A stretch of 64,000 nucleotides of DNA from CAZCGA01 sp964498075 (GCA_964498075.1 CAZCGA010000013.1:1-64000), one strand, 5' to 3'; shown: positions 43,301 through 50,433, counted from the first letter of the stretch. The notes: generated from the letters alone by a model not told the origin. A program made the numbers and translations.

Positions 43301-46300
43301 AATGGGAATCGAATGGATCGGCGTGCTGGAGAGAGCGGCGGCGCAAAACGGCTACCTCGTAGAGCACCTTCCGCTGACCAGCAACGACGACACGCGTTCC
43401 CTCGTCACGCTGAGCGAACGCGATGCCGCACGCATAGTCAACTGCCGAACTCTGGTCGACGCTCTCCGGCGCGATGGCGTTCTGTCGTCCGACGCACACA
43501 GCAAGGCCATCGACCGACTCGGCAACGAGGGCATTCAACGTTCCGATACAGTGCCCCCGGAGCGGGGATCGATTGTATATCTGGTCGCAAGTACGGCGGG
43601 CGTTTTGGCCGATTCGAATCTCCTGGACCTGATCTGTGATCACTTCGAGGTCTACGTAGACCGACGATACGTGGAACAAATCCGTTCCGAGCTCGCCGGT
43701 GTCGATGCGGCGGGAGTCCTACGCGGTTGGCTCCAAACCCTGGTCGACAGAGTTCGAAACGGATTGATGAGCGGCGTCTACCAAACCACGCAGGTCGATG
43801 ACGAAGCACCAAAGCTACAAGCGGCGGAGAGGGGGGGCGTCAGCCTCGACGTTCGAGCACTGGGTGACCTCCTTGCATTCGCAGTTCAATCGGGTGACGC
43901 CATCTGGGTTGACGATCGCTATGTTACCTCGTTCTCGAATCGCGACGGAGCGCCCGTCGTGGGGATACTGGAGGTGCTTCAAGAACTCCGTTCGCGCTGC
44001 GCGATTGACGAGCCTCAGTACTACGAGAAGCTGCTGCAACTCCGCGCGTCCAACGCGCGATACGTCGCTCTGACGCCTGAGGAGCTCCTCTACTACCTCA
44101 AGGACGCTCCAATCACCGAGGGTCGCCTGGTCGAGACCAACGCGCTGTCCACGCTGCGCCGGTATGTTGCCGCCTGTCTTCTTGATCGCGCCCCCTTGCA
44201 ACGTGGACCCGCACCGCAAGGCCGGGCCTCGCCATATGGCGAACTCAATTTCGTGTTCCAGACATTGACCGCAGTGACCCTGACGCTCTGTCGCTGCTTC
44301 GGAGAAGCTCCATCCATCGAGAGCGCTCAAGCGTGGGCCGATTGGCTGTTGTACAACGTGTATACCGGTACCTTCGGCGTGCGGGAGCTACTGGTTGCTG
44401 ACATCAGTGGCGACGGCCTTGACTTCATCGGCCGGGACCTCGCAGTTGCAATCTGGGGTATGCTGACCGTCTTGGCTGACTCCGGCGCAGGCGCGACCGA
44501 TGAGACGCGAAGTCGCTACATGCACTGGATCGAGGAACGCATTCTCCGCAGACGTTTCAAGGCGGACCCGGCCGTGATTCTGCCGACGTACCTCGCGTTG
44601 AAGGCAGTCGTGATCGACAAATTGAACGCCTACCCCGAGAGTACGCCTGAGGGCGCAGTCTACCGAATCGCGTTGCAGCGGATGTTCTTGGAAGCCCCGC
44701 CGGCGGTTCGAGACGAAGTCAAACGCGATCCCGAGCTGTTTCCTCGCATCGGGCTGGCCGTCACTTGGACGATTCAGGTCGGACCCGTAACCTTTAGCGC
44801 GCCGGAGTTCTTTCGTGCAGCGGCGGATGCGATCAATGGGCGCGAAGCCGTGGTGTGTGCCCAGGGCGCGACATCGTCATTCACGGTGAGGAAGGCTTCC
44901 AGGCAAGGGGACGAGCGCCTCGCCATCGAAGTAGTCGAGCAACAAGGAAGCACGCAGTTGCGCGCATCCGACCCCATATTCCGCCTCTTGCAAGACTCGC
45001 CTGCCGAACGAGAGGCGGTGCTCCGCGAGAACCGAAACTGGTTCGATTGTGAGGCATCGCGGTGCGAAGCCGCGATCAATGAGATCATGAGCACGGCCGA
45101 TCCGGCATTACGCATCGAACGGTTAGAGAGACGGCGGGCTTCTTCGGCGGCGTGCTACTACGAGCGCATCGCTGAGGAACTTGAGCATTCAAGAAGCTTC
45201 GACATCAACGACCTCTTGCCGCCGTCGGCCAGTGATCTGCTCAGCCACTTTAGGCTCGATATTTCAGAAGCAGGCAACGACCGGAGTTTCAAGGCGATGT
45301 TGTCCGAGGCTTCTGAGCAGTTGATCGCGGAGGAGGGGATCAAGGAAGCTCTCGGTCGTGTAGCATCCTTCCCCGTTCCCACTCCAGCCCCACTTCTGCG
45401 GGAGCTAAAGAACCTGACAAGTTCCGCGCGCAACCAGATTATCGAGGCGCTGGAGAGGCAATGTCATTCACCTATAGGGCTCTTGCACGTGATTGAGCTC
45501 GCGGTGCCACTTTTGAGTGATGACGAGATACCACGCCAAATCGCGATTCGCGCCATGGATGCGCTATTCGACGAGCCCGCGGCCACAAGAGAATTCGAAT
45601 TGTTTCACGCAATCCTAGAGAGGGTACACACGGAGCTGTCGAGCTGGGTGGACGTCAGCACGTGGCCGGCCTCGGTCAAGCTTGCCGTTGCTTGGGCCCA
45701 CAGCCACAAGCTGCACGCCATATTCTCCAGCACCCTCGCGGATGCAGACAAGCTCGCGGAATGGATCGAACAGGCAGGATCGCAGATGGGCAGCGAATCG
45801 CTGGGCCGACAACCGGAAACGTGGAACGACGCACTCCATCCCAGATTGCTTCGCCGAGAGGACATTCTTACGCACGGTCTTGCGTCGGTGTTGCAGGGCA
45901 GCAGCGCAGAAACAATCGAGTCGCTGCGGATTCCGGAGCGAATCCGCTCAATCATTTTCGGCGGCCCGCTTGGGGCTCAGTTGCCGGGCGGGCCGCTATT
46001 GAGAGATCCAGCGTTGACGAGAAATTGCGCCGGCTCGATCTTCGGCGGTGACCGGGCCACTGTGTTGCGTGCGGTCGTCGGTGCCGAAGTGTCGGAGTCG
46101 GTCTCGTCTGCGTCTCTTCATGGCGTGGTTAGTCGCGCCCTCGACGTCCTCAAGTATGACGTCGCTTCTCAATATGCCTGGGTGGTTGTCACCTCCATTG
46201 TTTGTGATCTTCCCATCCACGAGGACTTGCGGGAAGAGCTGAGAGCTATCCTCTTCGCGGTGGATCTAGAGGCACTGTGGTCGCGAGATGCGTTCTCGGG

Positions 46301-46697
46301 CTATCTCGCTATCCGTTTCGCTGCAGGGCAGGTAGCGCACATCGACGACTGTGCACTTCGCGCCAGCGTGGAAGAGGCTCTCGTCAAGATCGCGCACCAT
46401 CTCGATGGGCTCGGGAAACGGCAGAATCAACTCAGCGCCCCTGTGAGCATCGAGGACCACGCCATCAACCTGATTGACGCGGCATTGCGTATTGCCCACT
46501 ACCCTGGCGAGGAACAGAAGACGAGCACCCGGTCGGCGCAACTGCTCATCAAGCTTCTCAATGCCTCATCCGCCGTCTCGGAATCAGTGAGGAGTACCGC
46601 GCCCCGACTCGTTTGGGAACTCCCCGCCAGACAGCTCCACGGGATGTGGCAAGTAGAGCTGGAGTTGCGGGCAAGGGCGGGTGGACAGGCCGTCTAG
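40311..46697 (+). CDS. giant Mrr-like nuclease / helical-repeat / PIN-like protein (putative conflict system)
   Basis: 2128 aa. Residues 15-160 form a restriction-endonuclease-like domain: FQELCCDLF (Glu23), GQMQRGIDLF (Asp52) and EVAQCKCY (Gln67-x-Lys69), the E..D..QxK form of the PD-(D/E)xK site seen in Mrr enzymes, followed by RFVLIAACPLD. Residues about 190-900 are tandem helical pairs of TPR type. A PIN-like region spans about 910-1250: RLHIDITGMLAAHDLGILDA, VYLVASTAGVLADSNLLDLI and AIWVDDRYVTSF supply acidic residues. The remaining 880 residues are helical and unrecognised. No Walker A or membrane segment is seen. It resembles large TPR/PIN conflict proteins (Pfam, as I recall, names a TPR-GreAB-C-PIN system). 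The start is ATG 40311 (or TTG 40308), with no clear RBS. Composition differs from its neighbours. Confidence 0.75.
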   Translation: MQPHVNPSLPPPFHELGEYPFQELCCDLFAEEESVASCEIFGTRGQMQRGIDLFAPRRDGDGSEVAQCKCYRGLSVSRIPAASDKFFEHLEYWRACKVKRFVLIAACPLDRTEHHEAIQDQKARFAQHGIAYEAWSARTLRQKLAPHRAIAERYISSRDLVNSICGRSAGDVVELPSGGAHLARALDAAGSQIAQLSSALSREKSARLEEARTLIRRGQRSSAYALVRAIRDDPTWSTLEKPLQARVLRVLAGCVLDVDGDAARVQTLADEAQALDPTADDSVIRAAIRYHENGPRAALAGLPSADNIDTLNYRLGLLLELGETEQFLAILANGPDTIEVNAETLRIQALASVTTRDLAGARRLVDRALAQEPEWESVRVAAGVVEYYSALSAAALPEQLPPVPGPVPWEFIKRDDESREYLRSAENRFHLLSTSPERPPEWRRVFSLWRFACLANDPNRQPEASELCRSLLSDEPGDPRVLMWALARGYDVDIAASRTFVEASLSEAPDAPDAASLLVAMCLSQGKSAEALELLDRTKDVFVQAGLLERWLFWRVQVLSARGAVAEALQVADSCKDAAARRQLRQLALQGKFEQDGQWQELLQHLESSFEETGDPRLLYDACNLKARLEDWPYVADRANRLLELIGTPAAVHLAAGSLWNAKRFTACLKLLDNGSRVFPGGSLPRELRRLRIYCMQEVGLVSKAVVEAEHLSHEEQNTDNLLALIQSLVLTGDLKRVAVSARSLSAQDDVPARDLLRVGRLLVSEDVNLGRQLWRRAVQLDLSDPTTLTAAVDLAYRLGLEEEVRPLLERMHALAAEGSPAVRRVGFAELISMSRAWAEQLPAVETTYRSGQVPVHVLAQLLKVPLVNLIPGTGRRNRISPDPRHQLPMLIRHGNRGAGETSILGDNTRRLHIDITGMLAAHDLGILDAVERCFKALWISPSAMPALVVQLATLVPQQPVHLSGQKHVLELLERQGLCATEAPTAPPRGDPHLVRRMGIEWIGVLERAAAQNGYLVEHLPLTSNDDTRSLVTLSERDAARIVNCRTLVDALRRDGVLSSDAHSKAIDRLGNEGIQRSDTVPPERGSIVYLVASTAGVLADSNLLDLICDHFEVYVDRRYVEQIRSELAGVDAAGVLRGWLQTLVDRVRNGLMSGVYQTTQVDDEAPKLQAAERGGVSLDVRALGDLLAFAVQSGDAIWVDDRYVTSFSNRDGAPVVGILEVLQELRSRCAIDEPQYYEKLLQLRASNARYVALTPEELLYYLKDAPITEGRLVETNALSTLRRYVAACLLDRAPLQRGPAPQGRASPYGELNFVFQTLTAVTLTLCRCFGEAPSIESAQAWADWLLYNVYTGTFGVRELLVADISGDGLDFIGRDLAVAIWGMLTVLADSGAGATDETRSRYMHWIEERILRRRFKADPAVILPTYLALKAVVIDKLNAYPESTPEGAVYRIALQRMFLEAPPAVRDEVKRDPELFPRIGLAVTWTIQVGPVTFSAPEFFRAAADAINGREAVVCAQGATSSFTVRKASRQGDERLAIEVVEQQGSTQLRASDPIFRLLQDSPAEREAVLRENRNWFDCEASRCEAAINEIMSTADPALRIERLERRRASSAACYYERIAEELEHSRSFDINDLLPPSASDLLSHFRLDISEAGNDRSFKAMLSEASEQLIAEEGIKEALGRVASFPVPTPAPLLRELKNLTSSARNQIIEALERQCHSPIGLLHVIELAVPLLSDDEIPRQIAIRAMDALFDEPAATREFELFHAILERVHTELSSWVDVSTWPASVKLAVAWAHSHKLHAIFSSTLADADKLAEWIEQAGSQMGSESLGRQPETWNDALHPRLLRREDILTHGLASVLQGSSAETIESLRIPERIRSIIFGGPLGAQLPGGPLLRDPALTRNCAGSIFGGDRATVLRAVVGAEVSESVSSASLHGVVSRALDVLKYDVASQYAWVVVTSIVCDLPIHEDLREELRAILFAVDLEALWSRDAFSGYLAIRFAAGQVAHIDDCALRASVEEALVKIAHHLDGLGKRQNQLSAPVSIEDHAINLIDAALRIAHYPGEEQKTSTRSAQLLIKLLNASSAVSESVRSTAPRLVWELPARQLHGMWQVELELRARAGGQAV

Positions 46698-47299
46698 CGG
46701 CCCTCTCGGCGTTGCTATCCATGGCCTCGACAGAGTACTGGATCGGCTACGCAGACTGGCTCGACTTCTCCTGTTCGTTGCTGGGCGATCGTCGCGCAGA
46801 TCGAGAGGCCTGCCCGCACCCCGTGGTTGCGGGTCCTTGAAGCAGACTCGACGCGCCGGGGCGTTCTCCGCTTCACCACGAGCTTGCGACGCGGGCGCAA
46901 GGTCCTGACGGTCAAGTCTGGAAAGTAGAACTTCAAGCGTGAGCATTCGAGCTGTCGGCAGCGTTGTGGAATGGTGGACTTCCGCTTCATTCGACCGCGT
47001 CGACCCGAAGGGTGAGTCGTCAGCTTTCGGCGATCGGCGCCGGATCACACGGCTCGATGCACATAGGCTGTCAGCACTCAGCTGTCAGCCATCAGCTCGA
47101 AGCGGTTCACGTCCGCAGATGCTCAGAGGATTGCCGGGCGAATTCCTATGGATGACGGCTGGACGCTGAGAACTCACCGCGGTGATGTCACCGTCACCGG
47201 GCTGACCCGCACGACCCGCACCCCCACGCTTGCCTTCAATCATGGGCGCCAAATGGAATGCGACTTTCGAGGCCTCATCCAGGAGCCGGAAGATCAGCT
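46698..47299. other. 602-bp gene-poor stretch after the giant gene
   Basis: No convincing intact gene. One frame on the + strand (46792-46926) reads without a start, ending WLRVLEADSTRRGVLRFTTS and then RKVLTVKSGK before TAG. It looks like a genuine protein C-terminus whose front is lost, but I do not recognise it. At 47058-47142 lies the first copy of a spacer repeat found again at 48201. The rest shows only short shadow frames. Confidence 0.45.
47058..47142. repeat. spacer repeat copy A (CAGCTGTCAG type)
   Basis: TGCACATAGGCTGTCAGCAC, then TCAGCTGTCAG, AGCGGTTCACGT and a GAGGATTGCCGGGCGAA-like end. It matches 48201-48280 over about 80 bp with small indels (an extra CCATCAG here). The core is a run of CTGTCAG/CTCAGCTG units related to the repeat before ecfT. 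Confidence 0.6.
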
Positions 47300-47674
47300 C
47301 TAGACATCACGCGCAATCGGCAGCAGCCGAATGCGCACCGCGGCATCTTCGACGGTGACGATGGCGCCTTGGCGGAGCGAGTCTTCAATGTCCGCCCAGC
47401 ATTCGCTGAACCTGCGAAACAGCGCCTCGGGGTGGGTATTGCGCACCCGAAAGATGATGACCGACGGACCTGCTACGCCGGAGAAGGCGAGCAGATGGCC
47501 GTAGTCCAGGTCGTGGGTGACGATGACTTCGCCACCCGCCTTTGCTGCCTTGATGATCTCCGGGTCCTCGGCTCGCTCCAGCCCGATGTCTTGCGCGTGT
47601 CGGCATGGATGCCCAGCCGCCACCAATCGCGGAGCCAACTGGGGCAGCACGTTCATGTTCAGCAGCAGCTTCAC
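47300..47674 (-). CDS. DUF5615 family PIN-like toxin (catalytic Asp replaced by Asn)
   Basis: 124 aa from a GTG start that overlaps the DUF433 stop (GTGA). It shows the Mut7-C/PIN-like layout: VKLLLNMNVLPQLAPRLVAA, GHPCRHAQDIGL, AEDPEIIKAAKAGGEVIVTH and DLDYGHLLAFSGVAGPSVII. DUF5615 proteins are the predicted RNase toxins of DUF433-DUF5615 modules. The first active-site acid, normally in LLLDxN, is Asn here (LLLNMN), while the second cluster THDLDYG is intact. Activity may be reduced or lost. An ATG further upstream in frame exists, but the GTG fits the family start. Confidence 0.82.
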   Translation of the reverse strand: MKLLLNMNVLPQLAPRLVAAGHPCRHAQDIGLERAEDPEIIKAAKAGGEVIVTHDLDYGHLLAFSGVAGPSVIIFRVRNTHPEALFRRFSECWADIEDSLRQGAIVTVEDAAVRIRLLPIARDV

Positions 47675-47919
47675 GCCGCGGCCTCTGCGCGTGGCACAAT
47701 GCGCTCCTCCATGGCCCACGCCGCGTAACCGAGTGCTTCGTAGACATCCTCACGCTCCAACTCGGGCCACTCGGCCAGGATCTCGTCGATCGTCATACCC
47801 GAGCTGAGATAGCTGAGGATCGAAGCCACCGGCATCCGCAGCCCGCGGATACAGGGCTTTCCAAAGCACTTGTTCGGGTCGAGTGTGATGCGCTGAAACC
47901 GATAATGACGGATCTCCAT
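47671..47919 (-). CDS. DUF433 family antitoxin
   Basis: 82 aa with the DUF433 winged-helix pattern: RITLDPNKCFGKPCIRGLRM, then PVASILSYLSSGMTIDEILA and WPELEREDVYEALGYAAWAM. These small DNA-binding proteins are the antitoxin/autoregulator of DUF5615 modules. GGGAGAAG precedes ATG 47919. It is the first gene of a two-gene operon with the toxin; both coding ends overlap by 4 nt. Autorepression of its own promoter (47920-47990) is expected. Confidence 0.87.
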   Translation of the reverse strand: MEIRHYRFQRITLDPNKCFGKPCIRGLRMPVASILSYLSSGMTIDEILAEWPELEREDVYEALGYAAWAMEERIVPRAEAAA

Positions 47920-47977
47920 GAGTCTTCTCCCGGTTGTGTCGCCAGTCTAGCATGGCTGGCCCACCGCGCAGCAACGA

Positions 47978-48205
47978 GCCGAACTTGTCGGTGAGCCTGC
48001 CGAAGCGGGCGCCCCAGAACGTCTCGTGGATTGCCATCCTGATCGTGCCGCCTTCACAGGGCTTGGCCCACACGCGGTTGTGTTTCTCGATGCTGTCGAG
48101 CGCTATGATCAACCCAATCGGCGAGCTGGGCGGCGCCGGCGGCTTTCCGAGCATGCCGTCAGACGCCATGAACACCACGCCCTCGGCCTCGAACTCGGCA
48201 TGCAC
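47978..48205 (-). pseudogene. 5'-truncated PhnB-like (VOC superfamily) fragment
   Basis: The open frame reads EFEAEGVVFMASDGMLGKPP, SPIGLIIALDSIEKHNRVWA, then GGTIRMAIHETFWGARFGRL and TDKFG, the C-terminal half of a PhnB/3-demethylubiquinone-methyltransferase-like VOC protein. The N-terminal half is missing and is replaced abruptly by the spacer repeat at 48201. After TDKFG the conserved ending is lost too. It is a decayed gene piece trapped in the island. Confidence 0.65.
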
Positions 48206-48280
48206 ATATGCTGTCAGTACTCAGCTGTCAGCTCGGAGCGGTTCACGTTTCGCACAGGCGCGGAAGATTGCAGGCGAGAT
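48201..48280. repeat. spacer repeat copy B (CAGCTGTCAG type)
   Basis: TGCACATATGCTGTCAGTAC, then TCAGCTGTCAG, CTCGGAGCGGTTCACGT and GGAAGATTGCAGGCGAGAT. It is the second copy of the element at 47058-47142. Here it marks the exact point where the VOC fragment is cut off. Confidence 0.6.
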
Positions 48281-48343
48281 CGACCAATCAACCACCGAGG
48301 CACCGAGCACGGAGAACCAGCCGTCCGCCTTCAGCAGTGCCCT

Positions 48344-48477
48344 TTAGCGGCAGGTCAGCCGGGCGCCGGTCTTTGAGAGCCCGCACTTCGGGCGGAGCGC
48401 GCCGCTCGGGTTGAACGCCAGGCTGCCGCACAGTCCGGCGTCAGTCTGCGCCGCTTCATCCAGCACGACGAACACTC
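48344..48477 (-). pseudogene. 3' remnant of a secreted-protein gene with a Cys-rich C-terminal tail
   Basis: The minus-strand frame reads AGLCGSLAFNPSGALRPKCG, then GARLTCR and stop. The same tail layout ends the 1070-aa cytochrome gene nearby (GAFNPTGGPKPACKFSF, then GGNVLTCR). Everything upstream is lost exactly at the right 36-bp direct repeat. A 3' fragment of a gene from the same secreted family is thus left inside the island edge. Confidence 0.6.
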
Positions 48478-48512
48478 TCACCAGTGGTGGATTACATACT
48501 GTGGCGGCGCGG
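48477..48512. repeat. right 36-bp direct repeat, within the DinB gene 3' end
   Basis: Identical to 40225-40260. It comprises the final codons PPQYVIHHW, the TGA stop and 1 bp beyond it of the DinB-family gene. Confidence 0.9.
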
Positions 48513-49050
48513 TCGCCTGGTCGTTGGCCTGAACCCGCTCGGACTGCGGCGGGCCCACCGGCGGCTTGCCCATCTCGGCGCAGATGCGGCGGATGTACTT
48601 GGTGTGCGAGTACTCGTGATTGATCATCCGCCGAAACACCTCCGCCGCTTCCATCGCGGCTTCGGGACTGCGGATGGCACGGAAACGCAGCCCCGCCAAC
48701 CCCAGCGTGCGGGTACGCACGGCCTGCGCGTACTCGAGGATCGCCGCGCCTGACGGCAGGCGCGCGTCGCGGTTGTTGACGTTGTGCACACCGAACCCGT
48801 CCTGCAACGCTGGCGTCGCCAGCAGCAGCTGGCTGGCGGCGTTTGCCGCTTCCATGTCCTCGACGAGCGCGATGTGGCCGAAATGGTAGCTGATACTGAT
48901 CCCGTCCGGCCGCGGCGGCAGCCACAGCAGCTCGGCCTGCGACAGCGACTCGATCATGCTGTACAAGTGCCCTCGCGCCGCGTGCAGCTCCTGGCAGAGG
49001 ACGCTATAGGTCGGGGCAGCGGTTGCGTGCCCGGGTGACGTCTCGGCCAT
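48478..49050 (-). CDS. DinB/YfiT-like four-helix protein
   Basis: 190 aa. The DinB-superfamily pattern is visible: LCQELHAARGHLYSMIESLS, SISYHFGHIALVEDMEAANA (metal-ligand His) and MINHEYSHTKYIRRICAEMG (two further His). These proteins bind a divalent metal in a four-helix bundle and act as thiol-dependent transferases or have unknown roles. ATG 49050 is chosen from the family start; the frame continues upstream without conservation. The 3' end contains the 36-bp repeat that is duplicated at the far side of the island. Confidence 0.8.
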   Translation of the reverse strand: MAETSPGHATAAPTYSVLCQELHAARGHLYSMIESLSQAELLWLPPRPDGISISYHFGHIALVEDMEAANAASQLLLATPALQDGFGVHNVNNRDARLPSGAAILEYAQAVRTRTLGLAGLRFRAIRSPEAAMEAAEVFRRMINHEYSHTKYIRRICAEMGKPPVGPPQSERVQANDQATAPPQYVIHHW

Positions 49051-49385
49051 TCGGCTACGCTTCCACAACGCCGTGGCTCCAGCAAGCCTTCCGCCCCGGC
49101 GCTCGCACGATGTGTCAACCGATTCGGTGGCTGGTTCGTTCCACTCGTGAGGAGCGATCCGAAATAGAAGCACGAATGCGCCTTCCCCCCCAACCCCCTT
49201 CGGACGCATTCTCAACCACGCGCCAGGCCCTGTCGGATGCCGTCGCCCCCCCGATACGTATTCGACACCTGGCGCGTGGTCGTCCCGCCGGATCCTTCAG
49301 TGGAGGCGCGGCCGCGCCGATCGATCTGTCAACCGCCGCCGGCGCTCGTTCGCGTCCAACACCAAGCCGCGGAGAAGATCATCGG
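49051..49385. other. 335-bp gene-free divergent region
   Basis: It lies between the DinB gene (minus) and the sigma-fusion gene (plus). A long frame crosses it on the + strand, in phase with the sigma fusion, but its translation is unconserved and Pro/Arg-rich. It should hold the promoters of both genes. No clear operator or RNA was seen. Confidence 0.45.
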
Positions 49386-49916
49386 TTGAAAAACGCGACC
49401 GACAGTCCCGTGGACTACGACGACTTGTACCGAGCCCACCACGCGCGCGTCCTGCGGCTGTGCCGGCTCCTGCTCTCGGATCCCCACGAGGCCGACGACG
49501 TGAGTCAGGAAGTCTTCTTGAAGCTGCTGCGTCAGCAGCGAACCGTCGGACGGTCGTTTGCCTCGCACGCATCACCGCCGCGTGTGCTGCCGCGTCCAGT
49601 CTTCGGCGCGTCGGTGAGCTGGGCGACTGCGGCCGCGGCGCTCATACTGCTGGTCGGGTTCGCATGGGGTGTGGGGTGGTGGGTGAGCGACGAGCCGGTG
49701 TCGCTGGCCACACGCACGGCCAACGTCTCGGCGTTCGCGGCGGACGTGTCTGCAGCGCTGTTTGCGACGAACGACGCGACCGGGCTCTTGCAGCTGGCCT
49801 CCGACGCACCAGACTTGCAAGCGGCGCTCGAAGCCGGATGGCCGTGCACGCAGGCGCGTTTCCTCAACGGAGAGTGTGATGACCAGGTGTCTGCCCTCTT
49901 CTTCGAGGGACAGTGA
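49386..49916 (+). CDS. fusion of a truncated ECF sigma factor (region 2) with a membrane-protein C-terminus
   Basis: About 176 aa from TTG 49386 (GGAG upstream). Residues 10-60 are sigma-70 region 2: YDDLYRAHHARVLRLCRLLL, then DPHEADDVSQEVFLKLLRQQ, the core-RNAP-binding helix. Region 4 is absent. Instead the frame runs into WATAAAALILLVGFAWGVGW, a TM helix, and a C-terminal domain (SAFAADVSAALFATND, CTQARFLNGECDDQVSALFF). This looks like an internal deletion that joined the start of a sigma gene to the end of its anti-sigma/regulatory membrane gene. It precedes a Spy/CpxP-like sensor by 16 bp. It is probably non-functional as a sigma factor. Confidence 0.6.
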   Translation: MKNATDSPVDYDDLYRAHHARVLRLCRLLLSDPHEADDVSQEVFLKLLRQQRTVGRSFASHASPPRVLPRPVFGASVSWATAAAALILLVGFAWGVGWWVSDEPVSLATRTANVSAFAADVSAALFATNDATGLLQLASDAPDLQAALEAGWPCTQARFLNGECDDQVSALFFEGQ

Positions 49917-49932
49917 ACAAAGGAGTAGTCTC

Positions 49933-50433
49933 ATGAAGCGCTCGAATGCTTTGTTGGTCAGCCTGATTGCTGCCAGCCTGTGGTCGACGGCGGCTCACGC
50001 ACAGCCGATGGGCCCGCCGCCAATGATGGGGCGGGGACACATGGGCCACATGGAGCTCGGGGAAGGCCCCGGCATGATGATGCCCCTGGTGCTCCAGCAC
50101 GCGAATCTCACACCGGACCAGAGCGATCAGGTCCACAAGATCATGGAAGCGGATCATGAAACGCTGCGGACGCTGTTCGCGCAGTTGCATGCCGCCAACG
50201 ATCAGTTCGGCGATAAGCTGTTTGCTCCTGGCAATCTGCAAGCGGCGGATCTGACGCCGCAGATCCAACGCATCATGCAGCTGCGGCAGCAGCTCATGGA
50301 GCAAGGGATGAAGACGGCGCTGGCCATCCGCGCCGTGCTGACGCCGGAACAATTGGCCAAGGTGGCGCAGCTCAAGGACCGGATGCAGAAGCTGCAGACC
50401 GAGATGCGCAGTATCTTCGAAGCGAAGGACTAG
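49933..50433 (+). CDS. Spy/CpxP-like periplasmic metal-stress protein
   Basis: 166 aa. A signal peptide (SLIAASLWSTAAHA) is followed by a Met/His/Gly-rich stretch (PMMGRGHMGHMELGEGPGMM) that could bind Cu, Ni or Co. The helical body has two LTPxQ motifs (ANLTPDQSDQVHKIME and AVLTPEQLAKVAQLKD), the mark of the Spy/CpxP/CnrX superfamily. Such proteins sense metals or chaperone misfolded proteins in the periplasm. AGGAG precedes ATG 49933. With the upstream sigma/anti-sigma relic it suggests a former CnrYXH-like metal-response operon. Confidence 0.82.
   Translation: MKRSNALLVSLIAASLWSTAAHAQPMGPPPMMGRGHMGHMELGEGPGMMMPLVLQHANLTPDQSDQVHKIMEADHETLRTLFAQLHAANDQFGDKLFAPGNLQAADLTPQIQRIMQLRQQLMEQGMKTALAIRAVLTPEQLAKVAQLKDRMQKLQTEMRSIFEAKD

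Larger units (their letters stand above)
40225..48512. mobile_element. candidate genomic island bounded by 36-bp direct repeats
   Basis: A perfect 36-bp direct repeat lies at 40225-40260 and 48477-48512. The right copy is the last 11 codons and stop of the DinB-family gene; the left copy repeats the same 3' end (encoding PPQYVIHHW and stop on the minus strand) with no DinB gene attached. Between them lie a 2128-aa nuclease-TPR-PIN gene, a DUF433/DUF5615 pair, two gene fragments and duplicated spacer repeats. Composition is visibly less GC-rich, with more AT-ending codons than the flanks. No integrase or transposase is recognised inside. Removing one repeat unit would restore a simple S9-peptidase/DinB convergent pair. 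Confidence 0.65.

Noticed and set aside
40311..46697. Interpretation of the giant protein as an Avs/STAND NTPase.
   Set aside because: No Walker A (GxxxxGK[ST]) or Walker B pattern is found in the central part, which consists of helical repeats.
46584..47048. Minus-strand frame of 154 aa after the giant gene.
   Set aside because: No recognisable domain, overlaps the end of the giant gene, Arg/Ser/Pro-rich as expected for a shadow.
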